Origin: Novosphingobium sp. JCM 18896 | Lineage (GTDB): Bacteria; Pseudomonadota; Alphaproteobacteria; Sphingomonadales; Sphingomonadaceae | Assembly: GCF_025938095.1 (NCBI RefSeq) | Contig: NZ_JAPCZF010000003.1 | Span: 434,001-498,000 of the forward strand | Direction of reading: 5' to 3' | DNA length: 64,000 nucleotides | Shown here: positions 30,356 to 39,490 of the stretch, one piece after another | Position numbering within the stretch: the stretch's first letter is position 1 | How the letters are laid out: each line of letters begins with the position of its first letter | Notes under the pieces: model-generated | What the model was told of the DNA's origin: nothing | What the model saw: the letters and a program-made list of their open reading frames with translations, nothing else | Database searches by the model: none | Translations under genes and position numbers: made by a program

Positions 30356-33034
30356 ATGATGTCGTCTTCGGTTGGCTTCACCGCTTCCGCCCGCAGCGCC
30401 TTGTTCTCGACGGCGGCCGCATTAACCTTTGCCTTGCCCGGCGTGGCCTTCGCGCAGGATGCGCCGGCCGCCGACGAGGCGCAGCCCGCCAGCGACATGC
30501 CGTCGGACGACTATGGCAATGCCAACGAGATCGTCGTCACCGCGACCAAGCGCGAGCAGACCCTGCAGGAAGTGCCGGTGGCGGTCACCGTCGCCACGGC
30601 TGCGCAGATCGAGCGCGAATTCATTCGCGACCTCAAGGACCTCGGCTCGATCGTCCCCTCGCTGCGTGTCGGTGAGCGTCAGAGCTCGGCCAATACCAAC
30701 TTCTTCATCCGCGGCTTCGGCAACGGCGCCAACAATGCGGGTATCGAGCCTTCGGTCGGCGTGTTCATCGACGGCGTCTATCGCTCGCGCACGGCTTCGC
30801 AGATTTCCGACCTGCCCGACATCGAGCGGATCGAGGTCCTGCGCGGGCCGCAGTCGACCTTGTTCGGCAAGAATGCCTCGGCCGGCGTGATCTCGATCTC
30901 CACCCAGAAGCCCAAGTTCGAATTCGGCGGCAACGTCGAGGCGTCCTACGGCAATTACAACGCGGTGGTGGTCAAGGGCGTGGTCACCGGGCCTCTCTCG
31001 GACACGATCGCGGCGAGCCTGTCGGGTGGCTACAACCGCCGCGACGGCTACAACAAGGATCTCAACACCGGCGCCAAGCTCGGCGATCGCGACCGCTGGT
31101 TCGCGCGTGGGCAACTGCTGTTCCAGCCGGACAGCCAGCTCTCGGTCCGCCTGATCGCCGACTACGGCAAGATCGACGAGGTCTGCTGCGGCGTGGTCAA
31201 CGTTCGCCAGTCGGCCGCGACCAACGCGATCCGTGCGGTGGGCGGCAACGTCAACGCGCCGGCCGATCGCTTCTCGAACGAGGTCTACAACAACATCGTT
31301 CCGGTGAATCGGATCGAGAACTACGGCTTCTCGGGCCAGGTCGACTACGAGATGGGTCCGCTGACGCTGACCTCGATCACGGCCTATCGCAAGAGCGACT
31401 CGTTCAGCGACTACGACGCCGACTTCACCAGCGCCGACATCGTCCGCACCAATGCCTCGGACACGCGGATCAAGACCTTCACCCAGGAATTCCGCGCTTC
31501 GGCCTCGATCGCGGACAAGCTGACCGCGCTGTTCGGCGCCTATTACTTCAACGAGAAGATCGCCCAGGACGGCGCGATCCAGTGGGGCACCCAGGCGCGG
31601 CCCTATCTCGATCTGCTGGTGCGCGGCCAGTCGAACAACGCCCTGACGATCAGCGGGCTCGAAACGCTGTTCGGCACCCTGCAGGGCAATCCCGGGCTCT
31701 ACACCAACCGCTTCTTCACGCCGGGCCAGGGCCTGGCCGAGAGCTACCGTCTGAAGAACGAGGCGATCTCGCTGTTCGCGCAGTTCGACGTCAAGCTCGG
31801 CGACCGGCTGACCCTGACCGGCGGCGTCAACTACACGCACGACAAGAAGAACTTCGCGACCAACGTGGTCTCGAACGACGTCTTCGCCGGACTCAACCTG
31901 CCGGCGCTGCGCACCGCGGCGACCAATGCGGGCATCGCGCAGACCGTCGGCGGCCTGCTCGGCGTGCCGGGCGGCCTGGCCTCGGCGGCGCAGATCGCGG
32001 CCTTCGCCCAGGCCAATCCGGCGGCGTTCAACACGATCTCGACCGGCGCCAATGCCCAGACCGCGGCGCTGCTCAACCTGCGCGCGCTGCAGTTCCTGCC
32101 GCCGTTCCTCAACCTGCCCAATTCGGTGGAAGACGGCCGCACGCGCGACAACAACGTCTCGTGGACCGCGCGCGCGTCCTATGACCTGACCGACACGATG
32201 AACATCTACGCCGGCGTCGCCACGGGCTTCAAGGCGAGCTCGGTCAACCTCTCGCGCGACAGCCGCCCGCCGCTCTCGGCGCAGGGCGCGATCCAGACCG
32301 CGGGCATCGGCGTGGTCAACCAGACCTACGGCAGCCGCTTCGCCAGCCCCGAGAAGGCGACCTCCTACGAGGCCGGCATCAAGGCCAACTGGGGCCTGGC
32401 CACCGCCAACCTCGCGGTGTTCAAGCAGTCGATCCGCGGCTTCCAGTCGAACATCTTCACCGGCACCGGCTTCTTCCTGGGCAATGCCGGCAAGCAGTCG
32501 GTCTTCGGCATCGAGTTCGAAGGCACGGTCAAGCCGGCCAAGGGCCTGACCCTGGGCCTGTCGATGACCTACCTCGATCCCAAGTACAACGACTTCAAGA
32601 ACTCGGCCTTCGGCGACGCCACGGGGATCACCCCCGCCGACATCCCGCCGATCTCGTCGACCTTCACCGCCACCTACGACCACGAGTTCGGCAACGGCGA
32701 TCACCTGATCCTCTACGGCGACTATCACTACGAAGCCGAGGTGCAGACGGTAGAGGGCCTGCCGGCCTTCATCGTCCGCGATCCGGTGACGGGCGTGGCC
32801 AACTACCAGCCGGGCCTCGACGCGGCGCGGCCGTTCAAGCGCGAGGTCAGCGATCTCAACGCCTCGATCACCTATGCCATGCAGAACGGGCTCGAGCTGT
32901 CGGTCTGGGGTCGCAACCTGCTCGACAACCGCTATCTCAACGTGATCTTCGATTCGGTCGCGCAGTCGGGTTCGGTCTCGGCCTATACCAACCAGCCGCG
33001 GACCTACGGTGTCGCGGCGCGCTTCCGCTGGTAG
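30356..33034 (+). CDS. TonB-dependent receptor
   Basis: 892 residues: long signal peptide (cut near GVAFAQ), TonB box NEIVVTATKRE at about 57-67, plug domain (FIRGFGNGANNAG, VFIDGVYRSRTASQI, IERIEVLRGPQSTLFGKNASAGVIS) and a barrel ending VAARFRW. The plug motif and box are those of the large sphingomonad receptor family, which is not tied to iron alone and often imports complex organic compounds; the ligand is unknown. The ATG at 30356 follows AGAGAGGG; 30359 is an alternative. Monocistronic with a terminator. Confidence 0.9.
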   Translation: MMSSSVGFTASARSALFSTAAALTFALPGVAFAQDAPAADEAQPASDMPSDDYGNANEIVVTATKREQTLQEVPVAVTVATAAQIEREFIRDLKDLGSIVPSLRVGERQSSANTNFFIRGFGNGANNAGIEPSVGVFIDGVYRSRTASQISDLPDIERIEVLRGPQSTLFGKNASAGVISISTQKPKFEFGGNVEASYGNYNAVVVKGVVTGPLSDTIAASLSGGYNRRDGYNKDLNTGAKLGDRDRWFARGQLLFQPDSQLSVRLIADYGKIDEVCCGVVNVRQSAATNAIRAVGGNVNAPADRFSNEVYNNIVPVNRIENYGFSGQVDYEMGPLTLTSITAYRKSDSFSDYDADFTSADIVRTNASDTRIKTFTQEFRASASIADKLTALFGAYYFNEKIAQDGAIQWGTQARPYLDLLVRGQSNNALTISGLETLFGTLQGNPGLYTNRFFTPGQGLAESYRLKNEAISLFAQFDVKLGDRLTLTGGVNYTHDKKNFATNVVSNDVFAGLNLPALRTAATNAGIAQTVGGLLGVPGGLASAAQIAAFAQANPAAFNTISTGANAQTAALLNLRALQFLPPFLNLPNSVEDGRTRDNNVSWTARASYDLTDTMNIYAGVATGFKASSVNLSRDSRPPLSAQGAIQTAGIGVVNQTYGSRFASPEKATSYEAGIKANWGLATANLAVFKQSIRGFQSNIFTGTGFFLGNAGKQSVFGIEFEGTVKPAKGLTLGLSMTYLDPKYNDFKNSAFGDATGITPADIPPISSTFTATYDHEFGNGDHLILYGDYHYEAEVQTVEGLPAFIVRDPVTGVANYQPGLDAARPFKREVSDLNASITYAMQNGLELSVWGRNLLDNRYLNVIFDSVAQSGSVSAYTNQPRTYGVAARFRW

Positions 33035-33058
33035 GCGGGGGCTTCCGATCGGAACGGG

Positions 33059-33083
33059 AAGGGGGCCTCGCGGCCCCCTTTTT
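33059..33083 (+). terminator. Rho-independent terminator after the TonB receptor
   Basis: GGGGGCC (33061-33067), loop TCGC, GGCCCCC (33072-33078) and TTTTT; flanking A/T bases extend the stem. Confidence 0.93.
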
Positions 33084-33153
33084 CGTTGCGGTAAAGGCAG
33101 ATGTGTGATGCCTTGAAGATCTATTCTTGGTTCGGAGGAAAGGGGACGACGCC

Positions 33154-33630
33154 ATGGAATGGATGCTGATGCCGTATCGCAAGCTCTACCGTCTGATCGA
33201 GGGGCGCTCTTCGCGGCAGGAATTCTGGATGTTCGTGCTGCTCAACGTCATCGTCGCGGTGATCTTCATCGGCCTGTTCGCGACCCTGATCGGCGGCGCG
33301 GCCTTTGCCAGCAGCGGCGGCAATCTCAGCGATCTCGGCGCGGCTTTCGCCGGTGTCGGCTTCGTCACGATGATCGTCTTGCTGGTGCCGATGTACATCT
33401 GGGCGATCCTGACGGCGGTCGCCTCCTTCGCGGTGACGATCCGGCGGTTCCACGATCTCAACCTCTCGGGCTGGGTCTACCTGCCCTTCGCGATCTTGGG
33501 TGCGGTGCCGCTGATCAACTTCCTCGTCTGGATAGCGCTGATCGTGGTCATGTGCCTCAAGGGCACGAGCGGCCCGAACAAGTACGGCGAGGATCCGACC
33601 CAGCCGACCAGCGCGGCGGTTTTCGCTTAA
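33154..33630 (+). CDS. DUF805 membrane protein
   Basis: 158 residues with four helices. DUF805 marks are WMLMPYRKLYRLIEGRSSRQEFWMF at the start, TIRRFHDLNLSGW in the middle and KGTSGPNKYGEDP at the end. Inner-membrane proteins of unknown function, found widely in bacteria. The ATG at 33154 follows GAGGAAAGGGG. Its end overlaps the convergent ABC permease gene by 4 bp. Confidence 0.88.
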   Translation: MEWMLMPYRKLYRLIEGRSSRQEFWMFVLLNVIVAVIFIGLFATLIGGAAFASSGGNLSDLGAAFAGVGFVTMIVLLVPMYIWAILTAVASFAVTIRRFHDLNLSGWVYLPFAILGAVPLINFLVWIALIVVMCLKGTSGPNKYGEDPTQPTSAAVFA

Positions 33631-36152
33631 AGCTCGCGCAACGCCTGTGCCGGTTTCGCCCGCAACAGCGGTAGCGAGCCGGCCAGCGCGAAGCCCAGGA
33701 CCAGCACCAGGCCGGTGCCGAGCACGATCAGGACCCAGGTCCAGTCGGGCAGCCAGTCGAACTCGAACATCTGGGTGACGATCGCCCAGGCAACGCCGCT
33801 GCCCAGCACCAGCGCGACGAGCGACAGCGCGCCCGCCAGCAGGCCGTATTCGGCCATCTGCAGCAGCAGCAATTGCCGCCGGCTTGCGCCGAGCACGCGC
33901 AGGATCACGTTGTCGTAGGTCCGGCTGGCGCGCGCCGCGGCGATCGCGCCGAGCAGCACGGCCAGGCCCGCCAGCACCGCCACCGAAGCCGCGGCGAGGA
34001 TCGCCGCCGACATCTGCGACAGCAGCGCGCGCGCTTCCTTGAGGATGCCGCCGGTCTCGATCACCGAGGTCGCGGGGAAGGCCTGGGCCAGCTTGCGCAG
34101 CAGCCCGGCCTTGCTGTCGCCGGCTGGCACGTCGATCGTCGCGGCGAGGTTGTGCGGCGCGTCGGCCAGGGTGTTGGGCGAGAAGACGAGCACGTAGTTG
34201 AAGCCCATGTTCTCCCAGTCGAGCCGGCGCAGCGAGGCCACCGTCGCAGTGCGCTCGACCCCCAGAACGGCGACGGTGATCCGATCGCCGAGCTTGAGCC
34301 CGACCGCCTTTGCCAGTTCCTCGTCGACCGAGACCAGCGGCGGGCCGGCATAGGCCTTGGGCCACCATTGGCCGGCGACCAGCGAATTGCCTTCGGGCAC
34401 GTCCTGCGAATAGGTCAGCCCGCGCTCGCCGCGCAGCGCCCAGCCTTTTTCGGGGATCGTCTTGAGATCGGCGACGCGCGTCATTCGGCCTTCGGGGCCA
34501 TAGGCGATGATCGCGCCGCGCAGCGCGGGCACCGTGCGAAGCGTCGCGCGCGGGAGCACCTCGTGCACCGCCTGCTCGAAGGCCCCGACCCGGTCCTTGG
34601 GCACGTCGAGCACGAAATAGTCGGGCGCGCGCTGGGGAATGCGCTTGGCGATGTTCGCTTCGAGGCTGGTCTGGATCGCCGCGAGCAGGACGAAGGCCGA
34701 GAGCCCGAAGCCGAGCGCGGTAACCAGCGCGCCGGTCTGCGCGCCCGGGCGGTGCAGGTTGGCGAGGCCGGCGCGCAGCAGCGGCCCGCGCGGTCGCGGC
34801 AGGCGCGCGGCGAGGCGGCGGATCGCCCAGCCGAGCCCGCCGAGCAGCGCCAGCACCCCGGCGGTGCCCGCGAGGAACAGCGCGGTGATCTTGATCTGCG
34901 CGGCGCTCGCCAGGGCCAGGGCGACGATCGCGGCGAGCCCTAGGCCGACGGGCAGCAGCACGGCCTTGCGCGGCAGGGCCAGCGGCGAAACGCGCGCGCG
35001 CATCAGCGCCATGGCGGGGAAGGTGCGTGCGCGGGCGAGCGGCGGCGCGGCGAAGATCAGCGCGACGAGCAGGCCATAGGCCGCGGCGCGCAGCAGCGCC
35101 CAAGGCGCGAAGACGAAGCCCGTGGTCACCGGCAACAGGGTGCCGAGCGCCTGGGCGAGCAGCGGTGTCACCAGCACGCCGACGGCGAGGCCGGCCATGC
35201 TGCCCGCGATCGCCGCGGCACCGATCTGTAGCACGTAGATCCGCGCGATGTCGCCGCTGGTCGCGCCGAGCACCTTGAAGGTGGCGATGCTCGCGCGGCG
35301 CGCCTCGAGATAGGACGAGACGCCGCCGCCGATGCCGATCCCGGCGATGGCCAGCGCGGCGAGACCGACGAGCACGAGGAATTCGCCCATCCGCGAGACG
35401 AAGCGCTCGGCCCCCGGCGCCGCGCGATCGCGCGTGCGGAAGTTGAAGCCGGCGTCGGGGAAGCGCTTCTGGAGATCCTCGACCGTCGCTTCGGGATCGC
35501 GGTCGCTGGGCAGGACCACGCGGACCTTGGTGCGGAACATGGCGCCGGGCGCGGTCAGCCCGGCCTGCTCGGGCACGGAATCGCGGACGATCGCGACCGT
35601 GCCGAGCGACAGGCCTTCGCTGAGCCGGTCGGGCTCGTCGTCGATCACACCCTCGACCGTCAGCCTCTGGCCGCCGATCGTGACGCGATCGCCGACCTTC
35701 ACGCCGAGCCGCTCGGCCGCGCCCTCGGCGATCCAGGTGCCGTCGTCCGACGGCGCGCCGACCTCGCGGCCGTCCTTCAGGCGCAGCCTGCCGACCATGG
35801 GCCAGCGCTCGTCTACGGCCTTGAGCTCGACGGGTGCGAAGCTGTCGTTGGCGCTCGCCATCGCCTGCATGCGCGTGCCGGACGACACGCGGCCCAGCGC
35901 GGCCAGTGCCTGCCGTTCGCCGCGGTTCAGGCCGCGCTGCCAGACCTGGAGTTCGATGTCGCCGCCCAGGATCGCGCGGCCGCGCGTCGCCAGTTCGCGC
36001 TCGATCGAGCCGGTCAGGGTGCCGATCGCGGCGATCGCGCCGACGCCGAGGAACAGGCAGACGAGCAGCAGCCGCAGCCCGCGAAACCGCGCGTTGAGAT
36101 CGCGCCGGGCGATACGCCAGGCGGTGGACCAGGGGAGGGGAGCTGCGCTCAC
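33627..36152 (-). CDS. FtsX-type ABC permease (YbbP-like)
   Basis: 841 residues with two FtsX modules: helices at about 25-45, 265-290, 315-340, 365-390, 420-440 (paired), 475-500, then three to four at 715-835, with large periplasmic domains between. Sequence marks are FLVLVGLAALAIAGIGIGGGVSSYLEARRASIATFKVLGATSGDI and ASRTYDNVILRVLGASRRQLL, the coupling regions. With the ATPase gene upstream and a TesA-type esterase gene beyond it, this is the YbbA-YbbP-TesA arrangement known from many proteobacteria, probably handling lipid or lipoprotein substrates. GTG start at 36152 overlaps the ATPase stop (GTGA). Confidence 0.88.
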   Translation of the reverse strand: MSAAPLPWSTAWRIARRDLNARFRGLRLLLVCLFLGVGAIAAIGTLTGSIERELATRGRAILGGDIELQVWQRGLNRGERQALAALGRVSSGTRMQAMASANDSFAPVELKAVDERWPMVGRLRLKDGREVGAPSDDGTWIAEGAAERLGVKVGDRVTIGGQRLTVEGVIDDEPDRLSEGLSLGTVAIVRDSVPEQAGLTAPGAMFRTKVRVVLPSDRDPEATVEDLQKRFPDAGFNFRTRDRAAPGAERFVSRMGEFLVLVGLAALAIAGIGIGGGVSSYLEARRASIATFKVLGATSGDIARIYVLQIGAAAIAGSMAGLAVGVLVTPLLAQALGTLLPVTTGFVFAPWALLRAAAYGLLVALIFAAPPLARARTFPAMALMRARVSPLALPRKAVLLPVGLGLAAIVALALASAAQIKITALFLAGTAGVLALLGGLGWAIRRLAARLPRPRGPLLRAGLANLHRPGAQTGALVTALGFGLSAFVLLAAIQTSLEANIAKRIPQRAPDYFVLDVPKDRVGAFEQAVHEVLPRATLRTVPALRGAIIAYGPEGRMTRVADLKTIPEKGWALRGERGLTYSQDVPEGNSLVAGQWWPKAYAGPPLVSVDEELAKAVGLKLGDRITVAVLGVERTATVASLRRLDWENMGFNYVLVFSPNTLADAPHNLAATIDVPAGDSKAGLLRKLAQAFPATSVIETGGILKEARALLSQMSAAILAAASVAVLAGLAVLLGAIAAARASRTYDNVILRVLGASRRQLLLLQMAEYGLLAGALSLVALVLGSGVAWAIVTQMFEFDWLPDWTWVLIVLGTGLVLVLGFALAGSLPLLRAKPAQALREL

Positions 36153-36838
36153 GCGGCGGTATCGCTCGCGATTCTGCCGTCCCCGATCGTCACGACGCGC
36201 TCGCAATGGTCGGCCAGCGCGGTGTCGTGGGTGATGATGACCAAGGTCGCCTGGGTCTCGGCGCGGCGGGCGAAGAGCAGGTCGATGATGTCCGAACCCG
36301 TCGCGGCGTCGAGATTCCCCGTGGGCTCGTCGGCGAAGATCAGGGTGGGGCGCGGGGCGATGGCGCGGGCGATGGCGACGCGCTGCTGCTCGCCGCCCGA
36401 AAGCTGCGCCGGATAGTGCGTGAGCCGGTGGCCGAGCCCGACCGCGGTCAGTTCGGCCGCCGCGCGTTCCTGGGCATCGGGCATGCCGGCCAGTTCCATC
36501 GGCGTGGCGACGTTTTCGAGCGCGGTCATCGTCGGCAGCAGGTGGAAGGCCTGGAGCACGATGCCGATGCGGCCGCGCCGCGCGCGGGCCAGGCCGTCCT
36601 CGTCGAGCTTGCCGAAATCCTCGCCGGCGACCGTCAGGCTGCCCGAAGAGGCGCGTTCGAGCCCTGACAGCACGGCCATCAGCGAGCTCTTGCCCGAGCC
36701 CGAGGGGCCGAGCAGCGCCAGGGTCTGCCCTTGCGGGACGACGAGATCGAGCCCCTTGAGAATGGCGACCGCGCTCTCGCCGCTACCGAGAGTGAGGGTC
36801 AGGTTCTGCGCCGAAATGGCGGGCTGGGGGCTTGTCAC
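36149..36838 (-). CDS. LolD/YbbA-type ABC ATPase
   Basis: 229 residues of the MacB/LolD subfamily. Walker A GPSGSGKSS (about 44-52), Q-loop VLQAFHLLPTMTALENV, signature LSGGEQQRVAIARAI, Walker B LIFADEPTGNLD and switch ITHD. Length is normal. It energises the FtsX-type permease whose start overlaps its stop codon. Divergent from the esterase gene. Confidence 0.92.
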   Translation of the reverse strand: MTSPQPAISAQNLTLTLGSGESAVAILKGLDLVVPQGQTLALLGPSGSGKSSLMAVLSGLERASSGSLTVAGEDFGKLDEDGLARARRGRIGIVLQAFHLLPTMTALENVATPMELAGMPDAQERAAAELTAVGLGHRLTHYPAQLSGGEQQRVAIARAIAPRPTLIFADEPTGNLDAATGSDIIDLLFARRAETQATLVIITHDTALADHCERVVTIGDGRIASDTAA

Positions 36839-36886
36839 GCGGGGGAGATGGCATAGCTATGCCGCGTCGGGCAAGGAGACATCTGT

Positions 36887-37618
36887 ATGAAATTGTACGC
36901 GGGCCTGCTGATTACAAGCGCGCTCTTGCTGACGGGATGCGGCGGTGCAGAACCGGCGCCGACACCGTCGCCCAGCGAGGAGCAGAGCGTCGAAGCCCGC
37001 CCGGAAATCCCGGTGATGGGGCAGGAGGTGCGCGTGCTCGCGCTCGGCGACAGCCTGTTCGCCGGCTATGGCCTCGCTTCGGACCAGGCCTATCCGGTCA
37101 AGCTCGAAGCGGCGCTGCGCGCGCGGGGCGTCAACGCGCGGATCGCCAATGCCGGCGTATCGGGCAACACCTCGGCCGAGGGCCGCGCGCGGCTGGCCTT
37201 CACGCTCGACAACCAGGAGCGCGCGCCCGATCTCGTCATCATCAGCCTTGGCGGCAACGACATGCTGCGCGGCCTGCCGCCCGAGCAGACGCGCGAGAAT
37301 CTCGACGCGATCCTGACCGAGCTCGACAGGCGCAAGATCAAGGCGGTGATCATGGGCCTGCTGGCCCCGCCGAACATGGGCCCCGAATATCGCGCCAAGT
37401 TCGATCCGATCTTCCCGTCGCTGGCCAAGAAGCACGGCGCGGTGCTGGTGCCGTTCTTCCTCCAGGCGGTGATCGGCCGGCCCGACCTGATCCAGCAGGA
37501 CCACATCCACCCGACCGCGCAGGGCCTCGAGGCGATCGTCGCGGCGACGGTGGAACAGGTGGCGGGGGCCTTGCCCGAGACGGCGGCTAAGACAGCCGCT
37601 CCACCGCCCCCTCGCTGA
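36887..37618 (+). CDS. SGNH/GDSL arylesterase, TesA-like lipoprotein
   Basis: 243 residues. A lipobox (LLLTGC, Cys 18) and an acidic/Pro linker are followed by an SGNH hydrolase: block I ALGDSLFAGYG (Ser), block II Gly in NAGVSGNTS, block III ISLGGNDMLRG (Asn), block V DHIHPTAQG (Asp, His). All catalytic residues are present, so it should hydrolyse acyl esters or thioesters in the periplasm or envelope. It is divergent from the ABC pair, the usual partner of tesA. The end overlaps recF by 32 bp. Confidence 0.9.
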   Translation: MKLYAGLLITSALLLTGCGGAEPAPTPSPSEEQSVEARPEIPVMGQEVRVLALGDSLFAGYGLASDQAYPVKLEAALRARGVNARIANAGVSGNTSAEGRARLAFTLDNQERAPDLVIISLGGNDMLRGLPPEQTRENLDAILTELDRRKIKAVIMGLLAPPNMGPEYRAKFDPIFPSLAKKHGAVLVPFFLQAVIGRPDLIQQDHIHPTAQGLEAIVAATVEQVAGALPETAAKTAAPPPPR

Positions 37619-38684
37619 CGCGCCAGACCGCGGCCTCGGCTTCGATCGCGGCGAAGGGCGGCAGTTCGGTCCCGGTCAGCCAGATCTGTGCGCCGCCGGC
37701 GCGGAGCCGGTCGAACAGCGCCTCGCGTCGCAGCGGATCGAGATGGGCGGCGACCTCGTCGAGCAGCAGCAGGCGCGGCCGGGCGGTGTCATCCGATATA
37801 TCGAGATCGAGCCCGGCATGGGCCAAGGTGATCGCGATCAGCATGGCCTTCTGCTCGCCGGTCGAGCAGTCGGCGGCGGGTTGTTCCTTGCCCGCCATGG
37901 TCACGGCGAGCTCGTCGCGATGCGGCCCCACCAGGGTCCGCTGCGCGGCGCGATCGCGCCGTCGGCCCTCGGCGAGCGCGCGCGTCAGGTCGTCGCGGTC
38001 GAGCGGCCCGCCGGGCACATAGGCCAGCGAAGGCCGCGCGAAAGGCGCTTCGGGCAGGGCGAGCAGCGCGGTCTGCAGCCGCTCGACCAGCCGTGCGCGG
38101 GCCTGGGCCACGGCCGCGCCGGCCTCGGCGACCTGCGCCTCGATCGCGTCGAGCCAAGCGGGATCGGGCTCCACGTCTCCTGACAGCAGGCGATTGCGTT
38201 CGCGCAGCGCCGCTTCGAGCCGCGCCGCCTGCTTGGCATGCGCGGGTTCGAGTGCGAGCACCAGCCGATCGAGAAAGCGCCGCCGCGCGCCCGCGCCCTC
38301 GGCGAAGAGCCGGTCCATCGCCGGGGTCAGCCAGCCGATGGACAGCCATTCGCCGAGCCGCACCGCCGGCGCCGAGGCCTGGTTGACCTGGACGACGCGG
38401 CGGCCGGGAGCCTCGGCGCTGGTGCCGGTGCCGAGCCGCACCGGGCCCGCCGGCGTCGCCAGCTCGGCGCTGATCGCGAAGCCGCCCGGACCGGCCTGTG
38501 CGGGCATGTCGGCGAGTTGCGCACGGCGCAGGCCGCGGCCGGGCGCGAACAACGAGATCGCTTCGAGCACGTTGGTCTTGCCCGCACCGTTTTCGCCCAC
38601 GAGCAGGTTGAACTGATGCGTGCCCTCGATCCGCGTCTCGTGGTGGTTGCGGAAGTCGGACAGCAGGATGCGATCGAGCGCCAT
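37587..38684 (-). CDS. recF: DNA replication/repair protein RecF
   Basis: 365 residues, normal length. SMC-like ATPase that loads RecA at gaps with RecO and RecR. Motifs: LSDFRNHHETRIE start, Walker A VGENGAGKTNVLEAISL (about 30-46), GRGLRRAQLADMP, VGPHRDELAV, signature CSTGEQKAMLIAITLAHA, Walker B LLLLDEVAAHLD. The start at 38684 (MALDRIL) lies 17 bp after the stop of the transporter gene, so the two may be co-transcribed. It is not near dnaA/dnaN here, unlike in many bacteria. Confidence 0.95.
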   Translation of the reverse strand: MALDRILLSDFRNHHETRIEGTHQFNLLVGENGAGKTNVLEAISLFAPGRGLRRAQLADMPAQAGPGGFAISAELATPAGPVRLGTGTSAEAPGRRVVQVNQASAPAVRLGEWLSIGWLTPAMDRLFAEGAGARRRFLDRLVLALEPAHAKQAARLEAALRERNRLLSGDVEPDPAWLDAIEAQVAEAGAAVAQARARLVERLQTALLALPEAPFARPSLAYVPGGPLDRDDLTRALAEGRRRDRAAQRTLVGPHRDELAVTMAGKEQPAADCSTGEQKAMLIAITLAHAGLDLDISDDTARPRLLLLDEVAAHLDPLRREALFDRLRAGGAQIWLTGTELPPFAAIEAEAAVWRVSEGAVERLS

Positions 38685-38701
38685 CGTGGCGATATGGGGT
38701 G

Positions 38702-39481
38702 CTAGACCGATTCCGTCTTGGCGAAGGGCGAGAACTCGGTGTCGGTGTCGAACACGTCGACCCCCTCGCGGTTCTTGAGCCAGCCGACGACGGCATAGGT
38801 CGCGGGGGTCAGGATCACTTCCCAGCCCACCTTCATCGCCCAATTGGTGACCATGACCATGACCACGTCGTGCGTTTCCCAGATGCCGAGGAAGGCGATC
38901 GGGTAGAACAGCGCCGAGTCCACGGCCTGGCCGAACACGGTCGAGCCGATCGTGCGGCTCCACAGGTGCTTGCCCTGGGTGAAGATCTTGAGCTTGGCCA
39001 TGACGAAGGCGTTGACGAATTCGCCGGCCCAGAAGGCCACGACCGAGGCCGCGACGATGCGCCAGGTGGAGCCGAAGACCGAGACGTAGGTCGATTGGCA
39101 GATCGTGCCCGGATCGAGGCCCAATGCGGCGAAGACTGGGTCGCCGCTCGAGGCGCAGCCCCAGGTCGGCGAGGGCGGCATGGCGACGACGACATAGGAC
39201 ATGAAGGCCATGAAGATCAGCGCGACCGTGCCCGCCCAGACGCAGCGGCGCGCATTGGCATAGCCGTAGACCTCGGTCAGCACGTCGCCGAGCACGTAGG
39301 ACACGGGGAAGAACAGGATGCCCGCGCCGAAGGTGAAGCCCCAGACGGTCGCCAGCTTCGCCGCGCCGATCAGGTTCGACAGCAGCAGGATCGCCACGAA
39401 GGCGGCCATGGCATATTCGAAGTAACGGAAGTGCCGGCGCGCGCCGGAACTGCCCTCGATGCGGGAAAGCGGCTGATCCAT
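38702..39481 (-). CDS. Queuosine precursor transporter, YhhQ/VUT family
   Basis: 259 residues with six or so helices. Family marks: FEYAMAAFVAILLLSNLIGAAKL, LFFPVSYVLGDVLTEVYGYANARR, AFWAGEFVNAFVMAKLKI and GQAVDSALFYPIAF. Members import 7-cyano-7-deazaguanine-type precursors for tRNA queuosine. No queuosine riboswitch was noticed upstream; the hydrolase gene ends 9 bp before its start, so they may share a transcript. Confidence 0.87.
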   Translation of the reverse strand: MDQPLSRIEGSSGARRHFRYFEYAMAAFVAILLLSNLIGAAKLATVWGFTFGAGILFFPVSYVLGDVLTEVYGYANARRCVWAGTVALIFMAFMSYVVVAMPPSPTWGCASSGDPVFAALGLDPGTICQSTYVSVFGSTWRIVAASVVAFWAGEFVNAFVMAKLKIFTQGKHLWSRTIGSTVFGQAVDSALFYPIAFLGIWETHDVVMVMVTNWAMKVGWEVILTPATYAVVGWLKNREGVDVFDTDTEFSPFAKTESV

Positions 39482-39490
39482 GGCGCTTGC

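Noticed and set aside
30422..32728. Long - strand frame opposite the TonB receptor at 30356-33034
   Set aside because: Antisense to a gene with signal peptide, TonB box and barrel; composition of a shadow frame.
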